Position numbers and translations under genes: made by a program. A DNA stretch of 64,000 nt from Paraspadella gotoi (Eukaryota > Chaetognatha). Location of the stretch: the NCBI GenBank assembly GCA_051294375.1, contig CM119266.1, positions 17,478,087 to 17,542,086 of the forward strand, given 5' to 3'. Positions 50,338 through 62,354 of the stretch are shown here, piece by piece (position 1 is the first letter of the stretch; each line of letters opens with the position of its first letter). A model generated the notes under the pieces. The model searched no databases, was not told the origin of the DNA, and saw only the letters and a list, made by a program, of their open reading frames with translations.

Positions 50338-52598
50338 ATTTTCTTCCCGCCCCCGAGTTCAGATCCCCGATAATTAAGGGAGGGAATTTTGACATTTCTA
50401 AGGAAATTTGGGGGGATTTTCTTTTCTTTGAAAGAGAGAAAGAGAGAGAGAGAGAGAGTGGGTGTGTAAAATCCTCTTACCTGAAAGCAGACAACAATTA
50501 AAAAACGTAGGAGACTAGTGCAAAAATTAAAGAAAATTGGAAATGAAGAACACTATGCAGTATGCAGTATGCAGTATGTAGAGTCTCAACTTACTAAAAT
50601 AACAAGTATTGAATCGCAAATAGTGTGATGCATTTCCTGTACAATATGGGTACATTGGGTAGTTTTCTTTCTTATTTCGTGTTATTGTAATTTAAGATTA
50701 AAATTGTCTTGCCTCCTGACTTAAAGTATTTATTGACGAAGAACGAAGGATATTAATTCAGGAATGCAGGATCCTTATTTTCTCATTTATCTTTTTTATT
50801 CATTCCTTTCATTCATTCATTCAATGATTGTTTGTCCTTGTAGCGTTGAACGAGAGTCAGTCATTCCTTGGTCTCCACGGTCAAGGGTTCTANNNNNNNN
50901 NNNNNNNNNNNNNNNNNNNNNNNNNNNNNNNNNNNNNNNNNNNNNNNNNNNNNNNNNNNNNNNNNNNNNNNNNNNNNNNNNNNNNNNNNNNNNNNNNNNN
51001 NNNNNNNNNNNNNNNNNNNNNNNNNNNNNNNNNNNNNNNNNNNNNNNNNNNNNNNNNNNNNNNNNNNNAATATAATAATATATATATAATAATAATAATT
51101 AATATATAATATATAATAATAATATTTAAATATATATATAATAATGCTACACAGTGATCAAAAAATTTATACTTGTGTAAAAATTTCTTAATCAAAGTCT
51201 TAAAATTTGGAAACGAGGCTGTTAGATAGTTTTGATCGAAAGCTCGCAGGGTCATGATATGTTATTATCTAGTAAAAGGGATGAAGACATTAACCTTAGT
51301 CTGTCCAAAGTCAGGACGCAATTGAACGACTGAATAATTATTTCATTGGTTGAACCAATTTTATTAATTTTTTTTTTCACGACAATCTTTTCCTTTAAAT
51401 TTTGTTTTTAAGTTTGAACGTATATATTTTTTTTTCGCAACAAAAAAAAATTGAACGAAAAAAATGTTGGGCGTTTCTTTCTTTTTCCAGTCGCCACCTG
51501 GAAATTCCGTCACTTTAAGTTTTAACCGTTTTTATGTAAAAAAAATGAATGAATAAAAANNNNNNNNNNNNNNNNNNNNNNNNNNNNNNNNNNNNNNNNN
51601 NNNNNNNNNNNNNNNNNNNNNNNNNNNNNNNNNNNNNNNNNNNNNNNNNNNNNNNNNNNNNNNNNNNNNNNNNNNNNNNNNNNNNNNNNNNNNNNNNNNN
51701 NNNNNNNNNNNNNNNNNNNNNNNNNNNNNNNNNNNNNNNNNNNNNNNNNNNNNTCTACGAGTCAGCCACGCGCCGCAGACTGATCTGCACCACTTTTCCC
51801 TCGCCATCACTACCAACCACCACACACCGTTGATGGTTTTTTTGAGAGAGAGAGAAGCAGGAGAAAAAAAAATACATTTTTTTCACAAAACTAGAATCGT
51901 TTTCCTTAAAAATTAAACTAGACCTACGAGTCTCATAGAGTAGGTCTATTTTCAAAATGTTAAAATCTTTAAGCGTTTTTTTTATTGTAAATTTTTTTTA
52001 GCGGAGGGTTTCAAACGGTCACGATATATATGAAGGTGTTATATTTTTTGTGGGAATTGGAAATTATTTCATTTTTCAGTGTCTTTACTTCTACCGCGGA
52101 TTATTTTTTTTCACTTTAGAAGAAATTTAAAAAAAGAAAGACTATAAAGAAATATTTAATATTAATAAATAGTTTACTTTTATGTAACGTGGAGAGAGAG
52201 GAGAGAGAGAGACGAGAGAGAAGATGAGAGAGGAGAAGAAGAGGAGAGAGCAGAGAGAGAGAGTTCCACTCCGAGAAAAGTGAGAAAAACCGCAGTAAAT
52301 TTGATCAAATATTTCACTTGTCGTCGTTGTCGTTCGTCTCGTCGTCGTCGTCCCCCGCAATCGAAGGCCAAAGATATTTGAAGTGTCGTACGAATTCTTG
52401 TATTTCTTTTTATCTTTTAAATTTTCTTTTATTTTAGGGAATATTAAAAAGCTTTTACATTTATAAACGATTTGCTTTTCGCATAACTTTTTCAGTTTTT
52501 CAAAATATCTAGAGCAAAAAACATTTATTTATGATTGGAAAAAGTTAAAAATGAACATCACTTACCCCAAACCCCCCAAAAAATAACTCGCACAGTTG

Positions 52599-52635
<37 letters not shown>

Positions 52636-53876
52636 NNNNNNNNNNNNNNNNNNNNNNNNNNNNNNNNNNNNNNNNNNNNNNNNNNNNNNNNNNNNNNNNN
52701 NNNNNNNNNNNNNNNNNNNNNNNNNNNNNNNNNNNNNNNNNNNNNNNNNNNNNNNNACTTTCTCTGTTACTCTCTGTCTCCCTCCCTCTCTCCCTCTCTC
52801 TCTCATTTATCTTAACGATATCCAATATTTTCTTGCCCCCTACCGGATTTTTGGACTAAAGCCGACCCATGCTCTCTCGCCTCTTTTATTTTAGAGCTTT
52901 TGATCTGAATTGATGACGTAAACAAGAGATAAGAAAATACAAGTATAGCGTCTAAAAAACAGGCATCCCCTTGAGGCGCTCCAAGGTACATCGTCCGAGG
53001 GTGATCACTGATCACAGTGGGTCCTGGTCAATCAAAGAGAATCCGAGAAGAAAGAAAAGATTGGAAATGAGCATTGGAAGATGGTATTTGTGGATAGTAT
53101 TGGTAGATGGCAATGTCAAGGGGCATGGGTAGTTGGTAATTTCAGATATCAAAGGCAGATGGCATTGGAGGATGACTCTGTGTTTGTATTTCTCTTTCTG
53201 TCTCTCTCTCTATCTATATAATAATATAATAATACGATACAATAACAATTTAGTAAAATGAAACCGCAAAAAAGATCCCGAGGAGAAAAATCATAACTGA
53301 AAAATTGGAAAATAGCATTACAGTTTTTTTGTTTTTTGTTTTTTATTTAGTTTTTTCTTTCTTTTTTTTTTTGCACTAAACGAGATTCAAAAAATAAGTC
53401 AGAGAGACCCAGCCTGGGCATGCCCGGGAAAAGTTGAGAGAAAAAAGAGATTAGGTTAAGAAGTTGAAAAGTGAATCGATTTCGTTGATGAAAAGTTGAA
53501 AGTTGGATGAGAAGATGAAGATCAACTTAAATATGAGATGACAGGAGATGATGGTTGAGAAGTTGAAAAGTTGAGATGTAGAAAATATATTTAAATGTTG
53601 AACCGTTGACAGGATTTGCGGGTTGAGAAGTTGAAAAGTTTAGATACAAGTTCCATCCAATGTTTTGTGCCGCAGTGACTTTCTTTTCACGTGTATTTCC
53701 CTGTGATCACATGACTATGACTAATTACTATGACTAATGACTATGACTATGACTAATGACTATAAAATTTTTATATAACAACCAGACATTACATGAAATA
53801 TGACCGTAGTTCTCCGTGTTCACATGACTAAACAAGTATGAAACACATGAACAAGAAGAATTTAGTAATGTCTTAC
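50011..53876. other. Intergenic with gaps and degenerate tandem words
   Basis: CCCTTTGG x3 (50015-50040), ATGCAGT x3 (50556-50578), ATA-rich sequence at 51069-51150, a (GTC) tract at 52320-52350, ATTGGAAGATGG-type repeats at 53070-53180 and GGTTGAGAAGTTGAAAAGTT repeats at 53455-53645. No supported gene. Confidence 0.55.
51225..51365 (+). mobile_element. Interspersed repeat family 1, copy 4
   Basis: Aligns with 57950-58115: CGAAAGCTCGCAGGGTCATG, TTATTATCTAGTAA, CTGTCCAAAGTCAGG and GGTTGAACCAATTTTATTAA. Its upstream part may begin at 50845, before the N gap at 50893-51068. Confidence 0.5.
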
Positions 53877-53978
53877 CAGTCTGCCAAGTATTAACTAAAA
53901 TAACATTCTTAGCCCGTGTATTTATGACATGCACTGGACAGAAATTCCGTCTTCTAATCTTTATCATTTTAGGATTTC
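53877..53978 (-). CDS. Candidate internal exon, unidentified
   Basis: On the minus strand GCCGCCTTCAG|GA is a plausible acceptor. Then come 33 in-frame codons (NPKMIKIRRRNFCPV, HVINTRAKNVILVNTWQT) and the strong donor CTG|GTAAGA. Two bases precede the first complete codon and one follows the last. The residues are not repeat-like and match no family I know. The element-like palindrome at 54094-54121 lies just upstream, so this could instead belong to a mobile element. Confidence 0.22.
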
Positions 53979-54093
53979 CTGAAGGCGGCGCTAGCAGTCA
54001 CTTCCTGGCTTAACAAATCTGCAACTATAGGCGAGTTAAGAGCATTTTTAACGTAAGTGGGACCGACAGACCGACCGAAAAGTGACTTATAGA

Positions 54094-54121
54094 GTTGCTC
54101 CGCGAGTACTCGCGGCGCAAC
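54094..54121. repeat. 28-nt near-perfect GC-rich palindrome
   Basis: GTTGCTCCGCGAGT is followed by ACTCGCGGCGCAAC, pairing at 13 of 14 positions. It is preceded by GACCGACAGACCGACCG at 54061. A GC-rich palindrome after a GAC-type repeat looks like the terminus of a short interspersed or DNA element. Confidence 0.6.
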
Positions 54122-54570
54122 TAATATGTAAAAAAGTTAAATGTTTAGCAGTTGATAGGAATCAGTAATTGACAAGAAACTTTGGATGAATAGAGAAATT
54201 GAAACGAGTAAGAAAGAAAGCTCAAACAAATTGAAAAAAATTGGTACGAACTAATTTGGGTAAGAAAAAAAGGCAATAAAATAATTTACATATTTTTACT
54301 AATGATTTGAAAAAAACAGCAGAACTAAATCGACGAAAAATTACATTAAATTGAATTGTATTAATTGAATTGTATTACATAAAAAAATTAAATGTTTTCA
54401 AAAAAAATTCGATTCCAAGTTTATGTTAAAATATTTTCTGTAGGAACAAATTTTCACACCAAAATTTTTTTTTGTTTTTTTTTAGATTTTTTTTCTAATT
54501 TTTTCGCGTTAACGTCTAATCGATTTTGACTGGAGACACATGAGGATAAAGATGGAGGAAAGTGCGGGGG

Positions 54571-54643
<73 letters not shown>

Positions 54644-54875
54644 AAGAAATTTGAGATTAATTGGTCATTGAAAAGGTGAAGAGTTCGGAGGGTAAAGAAA
54701 AAAATAGGGAGGAAGAAGAGGAGGAGGAAATGGAGGAAGAGAGTGAAGAGTAGGAGGAGGAGGAGGAGGAGGGGAGGAAGAAGAAAAAGCATTGAAAAAA
54801 ATTCACCTCCTCCAAAAAAAAAAACACAAACTCTCCATTAAGGCGTCATGGCTTTTTTTTTAATACAAACCGGAA

Positions 54876-54918
<43 letters not shown>

Positions 54919-54950
54919 CCTCTCTTTGCCCCCTCCCTCTTTCGCTCTCT

Positions 54951-54988
<38 letters not shown>

Positions 54989-55689
54989 TCTCACTCTCTT
55001 GCTCTCTCTCTCTCTGCATTAGATTAGTGACGTAGAGAGTTTCCTTGGAACCGCCCAAGGGTTTTCGATTGGGTGGGGTTAAAGGGAAAACCAATCGGGA
55101 TAAAATTGTGATAAATGGATAAATGGATTTGGAGTTACAGGAAAATATGTAATTACATTTTGAAAAAAGGTCGGATAGATATTAAGGTAAATAGAAAGGT
55201 CCTCGAATTTTTAGGTAATATTTTGTTGACGCGTTATTTTCTTTTTATATAATTATTTATATTCAGTATTCAGTATTCTTTATCGATAAAATTTATTTTA
55301 ATTCCTTCATTTTGTACCTATTTACACAATAAATGCCGAGAAGCAGATTTTTTTTATAATTAACCCTGGGGAATAAAAATATCTCAATTAAAAATCAAGA
55401 AATAAAAATGAAAAAGATACAAAGATACAAAGAAACGAAAAGGAAACGATCAGGGTAAAAAAAGACGTAATGTAACTTTTTGACTTATCGATTTTAAAAT
55501 TTTTGGTTTATTAGGTTAAACTCGGTCTCGGCCGATATTAATGCGCTCGAGGCAATTTTAAACTAAGGTTTTTTTTTTCGAAATAAAAAAAATAAAAATA
55601 AGAAAATGAAAATAAAAGGAGTTCAAAGAAAACAGAAGGAGGATGGAAAACATAGTAGAAAGAAAAGAGAGATGGATAGAAGAATAGAT

Positions 55690-55783
<94 letters not shown>

Positions 55784-56170
55784 GCCAAAAACTTTTTTTT
55801 GTCCACGGTTTTTTCATTTAATTTTTTTCTTAAATCAAATTTCACCCAGAAACATTTTATATCTTATTTTTATACAATTAGTTTAATTAGTAAAGGCAGG
55901 AGTTTTCACAATAGGCGAATTATTCCTGATAAACTATGGAAAATATCAGAGATCGAAATGTCAGTCAATGTCATAATTGCGTCCAGGTCCCAATGAAAAA
56001 TAGTAGACGAAGTAAACTTTTTTTTTAAAAATGTTGTTAGCAAAAAAAAGTTTTTGAAAAACTAGTAATGAAAGGGCGAGCGCGAAAAACTTTTAAGTGT
56101 ACAACGTATAAAGTTCGAAAATTACACAAACCGTCGAAAATGTCAGAGACAGAACGGTGTGCGCAGAGAC

Positions 56171-56288
<118 letters not shown>

Positions 56289-56900
56289 AAAATCCGGAAA
56301 AGGTCATAAAACTGTTAAGATAAAAAAAAAATTTGTTTGTTTTGTTCTCTGTATATATGTTTGTACGAATAAAAAATCCGGATCTCATTCGATCCTTTTA
56401 TCAATTTTGTCGAACCTGATAAGAAAAATAAAAATGTGGGCGAATTCTGCAAATTCCACCGTCCCCTCCAGTAAAACCTCATTGTGAGCTCCAAAAATAC
56501 ATGCAAAAAGGAGTTTATTATATTAAATGTCATTAGCCGCGTCTACGAATAATTAAAAAAAAGTTTTCTCTTTATAATTATTTACGACATTTACTACAGT
56601 ATCGTAATTATTCGATTATCCAATTATTAACAGAGAGATATAAAAAAGAGTTCAACTAAGTTTTTAGTAACGAAAGAATGACGTAAATGATAAATTAATA
56701 ATGTAAGTTGACGCACAAAATAAAACTAAATTCGCGACGCGGAACCGAGAATTAACAATCAAGTCTGTTCCCTGGAGAATTTTGAGTGAGATCGATAGTA
56801 AATAACACGAGATAGTTGACGAGAAAAAGTAAAAATAAAGTTTGGTAAACTTTTATTTTTTTACTCCAAACAAACATCGCGACGGTAGCAGCTTAGGAAT

Positions 56901-56933
<33 letters not shown>

Positions 56934-57338
56934 AAGGTAATAAAGAAACCGAAAAGTGAGTTTACCTGTGAATCCCTAAATTAAAAGAAAAGAAAAAAAG
57001 TAAAACTTATGATGATAATGATGATGATAAAGATGTTGATAAAGATGATGATGATGATTATTTCATTCAAGTCATTTAGATAAAACTGACGGAAAAAATA
57101 ATTGTTACGATTATTCACGAATCATTAACTTAAGAAATACAAACTTTAGTCAAATGAAAATAAGTTTGAACCCTAATTAAAAAACTGTCGACGGGTAAAA
57201 AGTTAAAATAACAAACTCGTAACCTGGCTTTTTTTTTCTCATTCTCTCTTTCTCTCTCGCTTTAGTTAACACTCTCTGTCTCTATCGGGCTTCAATCTCA
57301 CAACCTTACCTTCACTTTGAAGCGATTCAAAGTCGACC

Positions 57339-57339
<1 letters not shown>

Positions 57340-57422
<83 letters not shown>
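57340..57422 (+). repeat. CT microsatellite, 83 bp
   Basis: Uninterrupted CT. A GAC array follows about 20 bp later (57442-57460). Confidence 0.97.
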
Positions 57423-57428
<6 letters not shown>

Positions 57429-57949
57429 CCGTTACAACGATGACGACGACGACGACGACTGCGGCGACGAAAAACATAAGCTAGGCAATCTGCTCTAGTA
57501 ATTACAATATTTAGCGAAACAATAAAATTAACATTTTCACAATATTAGTTGTCAATTAATTTTCGTTAGTAAAACCAAAATTTGCTTACCTGATTTGTGG
57601 TATTTTGGAGGTTGGAATGGGGTAAAGATAAGAAAAAAAGCAAAAATGAATAATTAATAACAATAGTTCTAAGAGTGCGCCTAACAAATGAAAATACCCA
57701 AGAAGGCTTAAATTTAAATTGTATTTAAAATTCATTTAACGTCTTGTTCATTTAATCTTTCTGATAGAATAACGATTTATTTGGAAATGAATAAAATTTT
57801 AATATAAAGTACAAAATGTATACGACATAATTTGTCAGTCTTAATTATATGGTCTTATATGGTCTTATAAGGTCTTTTCATACAATTGAAACATTATACC
57901 ACTTCATTGGTAGGGAAGCCAGGAACTCTGGGAGTGAATAAACGAGACT

Positions 57950-58115
57950 GTGAGAGAGTCTTGATTGAAAGCTTGCAGGGACCTGCTATGTCATTATCTT
58001 GTAAGAGTGATGGAGGCCTTAAACCACCAAAGCCTGTCCAAAGTCAGGGGCAAGATAGCTTATTTATTTAATGAATGGATAATTTTTATATTGGTTGTAC
58101 CAATTTCATAATTAA
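57950..58115 (+). mobile_element. Interspersed repeat family 1, copy 5 (longest)
   Basis: Contains GATTGAAAGCTTGCAGGGAC, TCATTATCTTGTAAGAGTG, ATGGAGGCCTTAAACCACC, CCTGTCCAAAGTCAGG and TTGGTTGTACCAATTTCATA. The 61-codon frame at 57886-58071 falls on the repeat and is not kept in other copies, so it is not a gene. Confidence 0.5.
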
Positions 58116-59645
58116 TATTCGCATTTTCAATTGTTCACTGAATTCGTTTTAAAAACAAAAGATCCGCCCCAGATTTTTCCCTTTTCAAAATTTCCCCCTT
58201 CGTTCGCCAGTTGTATTCTTATTCTTTTTTAGAGCCCTCGATCGTATTCTCTCTGCTCGTTCGGGGCCGCGTCAAGAAAACTGGAAAACGAAGAAGAGAA
58301 AAAGCAGAAGAAAGAAAAAATAAACGTTGGAAGGTTTGAAGTCCTGGATCCAGCGAGGAAGCTGTTGAACAAATTACGTCACACGATAACAGTGAATCGA
58401 AAGCAAATTATAATACCATGAAACACTTTGAAATGTCAAATATTTTTTTGGTTATACTGCAACCATTAAAAAATGGTTTGGATCCCTTTTTCTCGGATAT
58501 TTTAAATTTAAATTGTAAATTAAGACGAGTATTTTAATTTCGCTTTATAAAAATGATTCGTTCTTAAGTCTAAAAATCTATGTGTTGACAGAACACACAG
58601 CGAATTACCAAATACTACCCAATGCCGTTGTATATATCTTGTCCGTGAGATATCTTTTCAATAATTAATATAATGATATAACACTTGTAATTTTTTCTAA
58701 AAGCCTCCCATTTCAGCTTAAATTTAATAAGTTTTTAAGTTTAAAAATTAAGTCAAATAGTATAGAGATTTGGTTGAAAATTTGGTTAAGGATTTAAGTC
58801 ATGAGATAAAGTAAGGGATTCGGGTTCGGGATTAGGTTTAGTTAAACGATATGGGTTAAATATTTAAAATAAAATTAAGGGATTAGGAACAGAAATAGAA
58901 TCCCTTCGAAAAAAAATTGACCATAACTATTCGTGAGTTGACCTAAATTTTATCACTTTGTCCTATTCTTGACTCCCCTTATTCCTTGAATTGCTTCCTT
59001 CCCTCATTTTTTTAATCCGTTCCGGGTCGTTAGGGTCCTTTAGGTCATTGTGGTCATTTGTGACATCTGGGTCATTTCGAAGAAACCCAAGAAACTGAGG
59101 CCAGAGAGAGAGAGAGAGACATAGACATTTTGTTTCTGCTTAGAGTTAACAAAAACCCTAACAACAAATTCACAATTTAACAATGACGACGTCAAACGAT
59201 TTTAACTGTTTAGACAGAATGACTGAGTTCAACGCTGACTCGAGAGAAGAATTGTCCGCCGTTCTCTCTCTCCTCTTTCTTTTCTATTGTCTCTATCTTT
59301 TTTATTCTTCTCTATTCTTCGTCTTTGGCTTCCAAATTCCATTCCTTCCTTTTTCTTTAAAAGTCGCAGGTTTTCTCTTTTCTTCACATTTCTTCGATTT
59401 GACTCGCTCTCTTTAGCGCACGCTATCTCGCTCTCTATTTGTTTCTCTCTCGGTCTTTCTTCCGCACAAAATACTCGCCAAATTTTTTTCCGTAGCTTCA
59501 TTAAAATTTTGCCCTTCAAAAAAAATATTTCCGATCTCAAACTTTTTTCAGTGATAAACCTAACACCATAATAATAACGATACATTTTCGCAAAAAAAAA
59601 CAAACTATTTTCCCGCTCACAAAAAAAAACTAAGCAAAACAAAAC
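58116..59645. other. ALYREF upstream region
   Basis: Contains a TTAGGG-like degenerate stretch (58790-58880) and a run of GGTCATT words (59027-59085). No TATA box, CCAAT box or clear first noncoding exon is visible, so the transcription start is not placed. Confidence 0.4.
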
Positions 59646-62354
59646 ATGGGAGACAACAACGTGGACCTCAGCCTGGAAGACATCATCAAGATTAACAGGC
59701 AAAACAAGAAATCCGCCAAATCAGGCGCCAGACGCGATGGCGCCGGCGGAGGTCCTAAAAAAGGTGGCGGTGGTGGTAAAACGGGTGGAAAAAGCGGCGG
59801 GGGCGTCAGAGCTCGGGGTGGGCGCGGTCGTCCCGCCCGCGGCGGAGGCGGCGGCGGCGGAGGCAGGCGCGGCGACCCATTGAGAAGAACTAGCAAAGGA
59901 GGTGTTCAAAAACTGGTGAGTTTCTAACATTTTAAAATGTATGGTTAAAATTTTCTACTTGCTTAAATAAGTTTTGCACTATTTTTCGAAAGCGCCCCAT
60001 TTCTGTTCTGATTGATTTTAAATTAGAGATCTAACTCTGATCTTTTACCAAATGCTTTGTCCCTAATCCTCAAACCCTAATCGAATCCTTAATCCCATGC
60101 CGAAATTCTCAACCCGATGTTTTTATTTTTATTTATTAATTCCGTTCACCTTTTTCTTTTTCCCTTCTCCCCTCTTTCTCTCTCCCTTCCCCTTTCTCTC
60201 CCTTCCCTCTCTCTCCCTTCCCCTTTCCTCCTCCTCCTTCCCCTTTCTCTCCCTTCCCTTTCTCTCCCTTCCCCTTTTCTTTCCCTTCCCCTTTCTCTCC
60301 CTTCCCTTTCTCTCCCTTCCCCTTCTCTCCCTTCCCTTCTCTCCCTTCCCCTTTCTCTCCCTTCCCCTTTCTCTCCCTTCCCCTTTCTCTCCCTTCCCCT
60401 CTTCTCCCTTCCCCCTTCTCCCCTTCCTCTCCTCCCCTTCTTCCCCTCTCTCTCCTTCCCTTCCTCCCTCTCTCTCCATTCCCCTTTCTTCCCCCCTCTC
60501 TCTCCATCCCTTTTTCCCCTTTCCTCCCTTCTCTCTCTCCCTTCCTCTCTCCATTCCCCTTTTCCCCTCTCTCTCCATTCCCCTTTCTCCCCCTCTCTCC
60601 TCCTTCCCCTCTCTTCCCTTCCCCCTCTCTCTCCCTCCCTCCCTCTCTCCCTTCCCCTCTCTCTCCCTTCCCCCCTCTCTCCCTTCCCCTCTCTCTCCCT
60701 TCCCCCTTCTTCTCCCCTTCCCCTCTCTCTCCCTTCCCCCTCTTCTCTCCTTCCCCCTCTCTCTCCCTTCCCTCTCTCTCCCTTCCCCTCTCTCTCCCTC
60801 TCCCCTCTCTCTCTCCCTCCCCGCCCTTCTCCCTTCTCTCTCCTTACCCCTTTCTTCCCCTCTCGGCTCCATTCCCCATCTCTCTCCCTTCCCCGTCTCC
60901 CCCTAGCCTCCCCCTCGTCCCTCCGACCTCCGTCAATCTCTTCCACAAGAAAAGAAAAAATCGACGAAACTCGTCATCACGAATCTCGAGTTGGGAGTCA
61001 CCGACTCCGACATTCAGGTATGAAAAATATTAGTTAATCATTAATATTAATTACTTAATACTACGTTCGTGATTTTATGGGTGCGAAGTTGCGAACACAT
61101 AACTATAAATTTGGCGGAATTGCACAAAAGTCACAAGTTCGACATTTTAATACTTAATTTTTTTTCTCCATTATTTAAACTGGTATTTGCCATTCTCTTC
61201 ATAGTAACAATCAAATATAATTCTAAATTATCGTCAAGTTTTGTTACGAAAAATCATAAGAGGGAAAGCATTTTTATTTTTGACTCTTGCTTCTTTAAAA
61301 CGCTTTTTGTTCTGTGAATATGAAACTTGGTTTAAAAATTTTAAAACCATTAAAATTGAAATAACATCTGCCTCTCTCTCCCCCCCCACCCCAAAAAAAG
61401 GAACTCTTCGTAGAATTCGGCGAACTGACCCGGGCCAACGTCAACTACGATCGACACGGGACTTCGCTGGGGTCAGCCGAGGTCGTCTTCGCCAAAGGGG
61501 ATGACGCCCGAAAGGCCTTCAAGCAATACAATGGAGTCCCGTTGGACGGAAGGCCAATGGACATCAAGTTCGCGGCGAGCGAGGTGAGGGGGGGAGAGGA
61601 AAAGAGGGAGGGGGGAAAGGGAGGGGGGAGGTTGGGGGGGTGGAGAGTATGAGAGAAGGGAGGAGGAGAGACAGAAAGATGGAACAAAGGAGTAAAAAGA
61701 GGGAGAGGGAGACGGGGAGAAATGGAAAAGGAGAGAGAAGAAGAAAATACGAATATTAGGTTAAGGGTTTTCTTGATTTATATATTAATGTTTGAGTTTT
61801 CTATTCTTGTTCTTTCTATCGTTTTTGTATCATTTAATGGTTATTGCCTAGCAATTATAAATATTTTTAAATAGTTTATATTTTTTAATAATTATTAGTC
61901 AATTTTCTTTTCATCTCTTCCCCTCCAGAATGACATTTTCCGCCCGCCTGCTCCTTCGACCCAATCTTCCGGTAGATTCGGCGGTAACACAGAACGCCGA
62001 CGCCGCTCCGCCCTCGGCGGCGCTCCTGCCGGCCGACGATCCAACACCGCTTCCGCTCAAGGGCGCCAACGCGGCGTTAACGGCGCCGCTGCCGGCCGAA
62101 CCCGTCGCCGGCGCGGTGCCGGAAACCCTCGATCCGGCGACCGACCCAAAGTTAGCGCTGCCGATCTCGACCGTCAGCTGGAAGACTACGCCGCCGGCGG
62201 CGACGGACAAAGCAAAACCGGCGGAGCGGCAGCAGCAACCGCGGGGAAACCCGGGCGGCGACGCGGCGGTGGAAGAGGAAAGAAGGAAGAGATCAGCGCC
62301 GCTGATTTGGACAAACAGTTGGACAACTACATCAATAGGATGGAGACGGAGTGA
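59646..62354 (+). CDS. ALYREF: ALYREF / REF mRNA-export adaptor (THO complex subunit 4), four coding exons
   Basis: Exons: 59646-59915, 60907-61017, 61401-61583 and 61929-62354, all joined in phase 0, with GT-AG introns of 991, 383 and 345 bp. They give 329 residues; the human protein has about 260. The start has the context AAAACATGG. Residues 6-18 ([13 protein letters not shown]) match the N-terminal UAP56/DDX39-binding motif of REF proteins. Residues 19-90 are an RGG-type basic region. The RRM runs from about 112 to 186: RNP2-like LVITNL at 112-117, SDIQELFVEFG across the exon 2/3 junction, RNP1-like GSAEVVF at 151-157, and [11 protein letters not shown] near its end. Residues 189-262 are R/G/A-rich. 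[12 protein letters not shown] (264-275) and [12 protein letters not shown] (311-322) are two C-terminal UAP56-binding-like motifs. The family works in the nucleus in the TREX complex, binding mRNA and passing it to NXF1. The usual W-x-HD linker before the RRM is not visible. Exon 2 could instead begin at 60955, also in phase 0. Confidence 0.93.
60150..60906 (+). repeat. Polypyrimidine tandem array filling ALYREF intron 1
   Basis: Almost uninterrupted C/T on the plus strand, with rare A or G near 60475-60560 and 60860-60905. It is built from variants of a 16-bp unit, CCCCTTTCTCTCCCTT. The array ends at the CTAG acceptor of exon 2, so it also supplies that exon's polypyrimidine tract. Long open frames on both strands here (for example 60097-60906 plus and 60129-60872 minus) are repeat translations. 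Confidence 0.93.

Noticed and set aside
60097-60906. Long frames on both strands over ALYREF intron 1
   Set aside because: Translations of the pyrimidine array (Ser/Leu/Pro or Glu/Arg/Gly only), flanked by GT and AG of a real intron.
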